Shown: in pieces, positions 63,733 to 64,000 of the stretch
Position numbering within the stretch: the first letter of the stretch is position 1
Layout of the letters: each line of letters opens with the position of its first letter
From: Anaeromyxobacter diazotrophicus
GTDB taxonomy: Bacteria > Myxococcota > Myxococcia > Myxococcales > Anaeromyxobacteraceae
Assembly: GCF_013340205.1 (NCBI RefSeq)
Contig: NZ_BJTG01000001.1
Location: forward strand, 611,564 to 675,563
Direction of reading: 5' to 3'
Length of the DNA stretch: 64,000 nucleotides
The notes under the pieces: model-generated
Database searches by the model: none
Told to the model about the DNA's origin: nothing
Seen by the model: only the letters and a program-made list of their open reading frames with translations
Made by a program: the position numbers and the translations under genes

Positions 63733-64000
63733 TCAGCGCCGCTTCTTGCCGGTGGGCTTCGAGCCCGCGCGCGGGCGGCTGGCGCGCGCGGCTGGCTTGG
63801 CCTTGGGCGCCGGGCGCGGCGCCGGGCGCGCCTTCCCGCTGGCGCGGCGCGGCGGGGCGCTGCTCGCGGCCTTCGCCGCCGGCCGGGCCGGACGGCGGGC
63901 GGCGCGCGCGGGCGCGGCGCCCCTGGCCGGAGCCGCCGCGGGGTGCGCGGGGCGGGGCGGCGTGGCGGCCGGCCGGGCGGGGGCGGGCGAGGCCGCCGCG
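63733..64000 (-). CDS. C-terminal end of a histone-H1-like basic protein (partial)
   Basis: The reading frame is open from the window edge to a TGA at 63733-63735, at least 88 residues. It is composed almost only of Ala, Pro, Arg and Lys (for example ARPAPKAKPAARASR and the end SKPTGKKRR). This is the composition of bacterial histone-H1-like or AlgP-like tails, which bind DNA or RNA. The N-terminal part is outside the window, so family identity is open. It is 9 bp upstream of the TatT-like gene and probably cotranscribed. Confidence 0.6.
   Translation of the reverse strand, partial: AAASPAPARPAATPPRPAHPAAAPARGAAPARAARRPARPAAKAASSAPPRRASGKARPAPRPAPKAKPAARASRPRAGSKPTGKKRR

Overview
This 64 kb window is very G+C-rich, densely packed chromosomal DNA. 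About 57 protein genes can be supported. Many overlap by 4 nt (ATGA, GTGA, TTGA), and GTG starts are common. The gene families present fit a myxobacterium close to Anaeromyxobacter: a TatT-type TRAP system, a Pst/Pho cluster, c-di-GMP proteins, hemerythrin/DUF438 proteins, an HNH family gene and a probable selenoprotein. That assignment is an inference, because no rRNA or other marker lies here. I found no rRNA, tRNA, CRISPR, phage or IS transposase gene.

Layout. 0-7.2 kb: a LETM1-like protein, a HAMP-like membrane protein, fmt-rsmB, rpe, and a leftward operon of DUF429, uracil-DNA glycosylase and rlpA. 7.4-11.7 kb: a lone receiver protein and a TRAP transporter (DctP plus TatT on the minus strand, fused DctQM on the plus strand). 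11.7-20.6 kb: a leftward set of periplasmic adaptor, RND pump and TolC-like channel that continues by tight overlap into a PAP2-like protein, a family 2 glycosyltransferase and a large membrane protein. 20.6-24 kb: a methyltransferase, a 750-bp island with two inverted MITE-like repeats, and an ABC-F ATPase. 24-28.4 kb: a RlmL-like methyltransferase, a nitrate/sulfonate/taurine-type ABC importer and a PAP2 phosphatase. 28.8-32.6 kb: an HNH endonuclease and a partner-switching module (STAS-like protein, PP2C phosphatase, RsbW-like kinase). 32.7-39 kb: phoB-phoR-pstSCAB-phoU with a plausible Pho box ahead of pstS. 39-43.5 kb: a diguanylate cyclase, a second RlmL-like enzyme, an O-methyltransferase and a thioredoxin-like gene with an in-frame TGA.

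43.5-50.4 kb: a DUF4442 protein, an Lhr-type helicase with a coupled partner gene, and an aspartate kinase of the ectoine type. 50.6-53.1 kb: a DUF438/hemerythrin/PAS protein, a DUF1858-DUF2249 protein and a small cytochrome c. 53.2-59.8 kb: tandem POT transporters, DUF423, PhhB, a small exported protein, a membrane phosphoesterase, a sirtuin and ApaG. 59.9-64 kb: an MshEN-domain protein, an ExbB/ExbD pair, a lipoprotein, a second TatT-like protein and the end of a histone-H1-like basic protein.

The most notable observation is the thioredoxin-like gene at 42168-43478. Its redox motif reads W-A-P-W-(TGA)-H-T-C. The reading frame continues on both sides of the TGA and a hairpin lies 21-46 nt downstream, so the protein is probably a periplasmic selenoprotein with a UxxC active site, of which an uncorrected gene call would keep only the downstream part. 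Other unusual structure includes the inverted MITE-like pair, a dispersed short palindrome that supplies the stop codon of two convergent genes, and a hexamer repeat found both between genes and inside the TolC-like gene.
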